Source: Thoreauomyces humboldtii (taxonomy: Eukaryota > Chytridiomycota > Chytridiomycetes > Spizellomycetales > Powellomycetaceae). Taken from it: a stretch of 20,285 nucleotides of DNA. The DNA is taken from contig JADGJA010000388.1 in NCBI GenBank assembly GCA_027596035.1, positions 1-20,285 on the forward strand. Direction: 5' to 3'. The notes below the pieces were generated by a model, which searched no databases, was not told the DNA's origin, and worked only from the letters and a program-made list of their open reading frames with translations. Made by a program: the position numbers and the translations under genes. Positions 19,649 through 20,285 of the stretch are shown in pieces (positions within the stretch are counted from its first letter, which is position 1; each line of letters opens with the position of its first letter).

Positions 19649-20285
19649 TCAAGTGTTCAGATAGTACAACCCGAACCCCATGGCCCCCTTCGGTTTGGTG
19701 GACGGTCCGCCGACCCGTCTCTGAGCGTTGAACCGTACACCGGACTCGACGTAGGCTCTGGTCTTGCCCTGCGCGTCCCTTCGCGTCGCGACCTCCAGAT
19801 CCCGAGCGACCTTTGTCAGGTCGCTGCGGGACAGTCCGACGAGACCCGAAAGGTCTGTTCGTCGACTTCTCTGGAGTGTCTTTTGCAGTCGTGGAGGAAG
19901 GGAGGCGATGGTGGCCGTGAGCGCGGCTGGGAGGGTAGAGGAGGTGGTGGTTGTCGCGGTGGGAAGCGTTCGTCGAGGTTGAGATCGAACTTGACTCGAT
20001 CTCGGTCGTCTCGTGTCCTTGGAAGATGGTACGGTGTTGGCGATGACGGTCAGATGTCGAGACGGTGCGTCGTGCCGTTGGGACGAGCCATCATCATCCG
20101 TCGAGGATCGCACGACGGTTCCATCATCACCATCATCTTCATTACCGGCCACCGCCGACGGTCCAAAGTCGTAGATGCCGTCGATGGCGATCTCGGCCCC
20201 CGTGTTCCAAGCCACACGACAGTGTCCCTTGTCGATCATGTGTCTCCTCGCATCCTTGGCCGATCGAAACGCTCCCGGTCCTTCG
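19649..20285 (-). CDS. REI1: Rei1/ZNF622-like zinc-finger 60S biogenesis factor, C-terminal part
   Basis: The frame is open from the window edge to the TGA at 19651-19649, giving at least 211 residues; the N-terminal part lies outside. The first visible residues FRSAKDARRHMIDKGHCRVAW match the His half of the last C2H2 finger of Rei1/ZNF622, where HMxxKxHC is a hallmark, and a short YDF motif follows as in that family. The rest is acidic then basic: a Ser/Thr-rich linker, an Arg-rich stretch with LSGLVGLSRSDL, and a positively charged C-terminus ending GAMGFGLYYLNT. In yeast, Rei1 releases Arx1 from cytoplasmic pre-60S subunits and probes the exit tunnel with its C-terminus. The assignment rests mainly on the finger remnant, so another ribosome-associated C2H2 protein is possible. 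The internal ATG at 20239 lies inside the finger and is not the start. Confidence 0.6.
   Translation of the reverse strand, partial: EGPGAFRSAKDARRHMIDKGHCRVAWNTGAEIAIDGIYDFGPSAVAGNEDDGDDGTVVRSSTDDDGSSQRHDAPSRHLTVIANTVPSSKDTRRPRSSQVRSQPRRTLPTATTTTSSTLPAALTATIASLPPRLQKTLQRSRRTDLSGLVGLSRSDLTKVARDLEVATRRDAQGKTRAYVESGVRFNAQRRVGGPSTKPKGAMGFGLYYLNT

Overview
The window comes from a nuclear fungal genome, most likely a basidiomycete. It is gene-dense and fairly GC-rich. Genes carry several short GT-AG introns (mostly 56-119 bases), and neighbours lie in alternating divergent and convergent pairs. All products are eukaryotic: UtpA/SSU processome, Mediator, TFIIH, mitoribosome, a carnitine acyltransferase with a presequence, and a MogA-MoeA fusion. 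I cannot place it below phylum level; Tremellomycetes or Pucciniomycotina are only guesses. No rRNA, convincing tRNA, CRISPR array, transposase or other mobile element is visible.

Layout: bases 124-665 hold a minisatellite of about 130 bp per unit. Bases 895-1260 hold a decayed minus-strand copy of the 3' part of the next gene. Then come nine genes: (1) UTP5/WDR43, minus, 1784-4238; (2) a Gbp2/hnRNP M-like two-RRM glycine-rich protein, plus, 4646-6784; (3) mitochondrial carnitine O-acetyltransferase, minus, 7047-9570; (4) mitoribosomal protein uL10m, plus, 9821-10736; (5) Mediator subunit MED7, minus, 11033-12195; (6) an ER FKBP2-type prolyl isomerase, minus, 12751-13356; (7) a gephyrin/CnxE-type molybdenum cofactor fusion, minus, 13535-15864; (8) the TFIIH helicase XPB/Ssl2, plus, 16184-19431; (9) the C-terminal part of a Rei1/ZNF622-like 60S biogenesis factor, minus, from 19649 past the window end.

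These are housekeeping genes rather than a pathway cluster. The themes are ribosome production (UTP5, uL10m, Rei1), transcription (MED7, XPB) and mitochondrial metabolism. Three divergent pairs share an upstream region: UTP5/RRM, carnitine acetyltransferase/uL10m (both mitochondrial) and CnxE/XPB. Exon models were built by hand from splice motifs, reading frame and family conservation. All junctions keep frame, but none has transcript support.

I found no clearly new biological system. The most interesting points are the decayed UTP5 copy, a histidine-rich linker in CnxE, frame-preserving introns and an alternative acceptor in the RRM gene, the shared mitochondrial promoter, and a possible coilin-like relic near 12459-12600.
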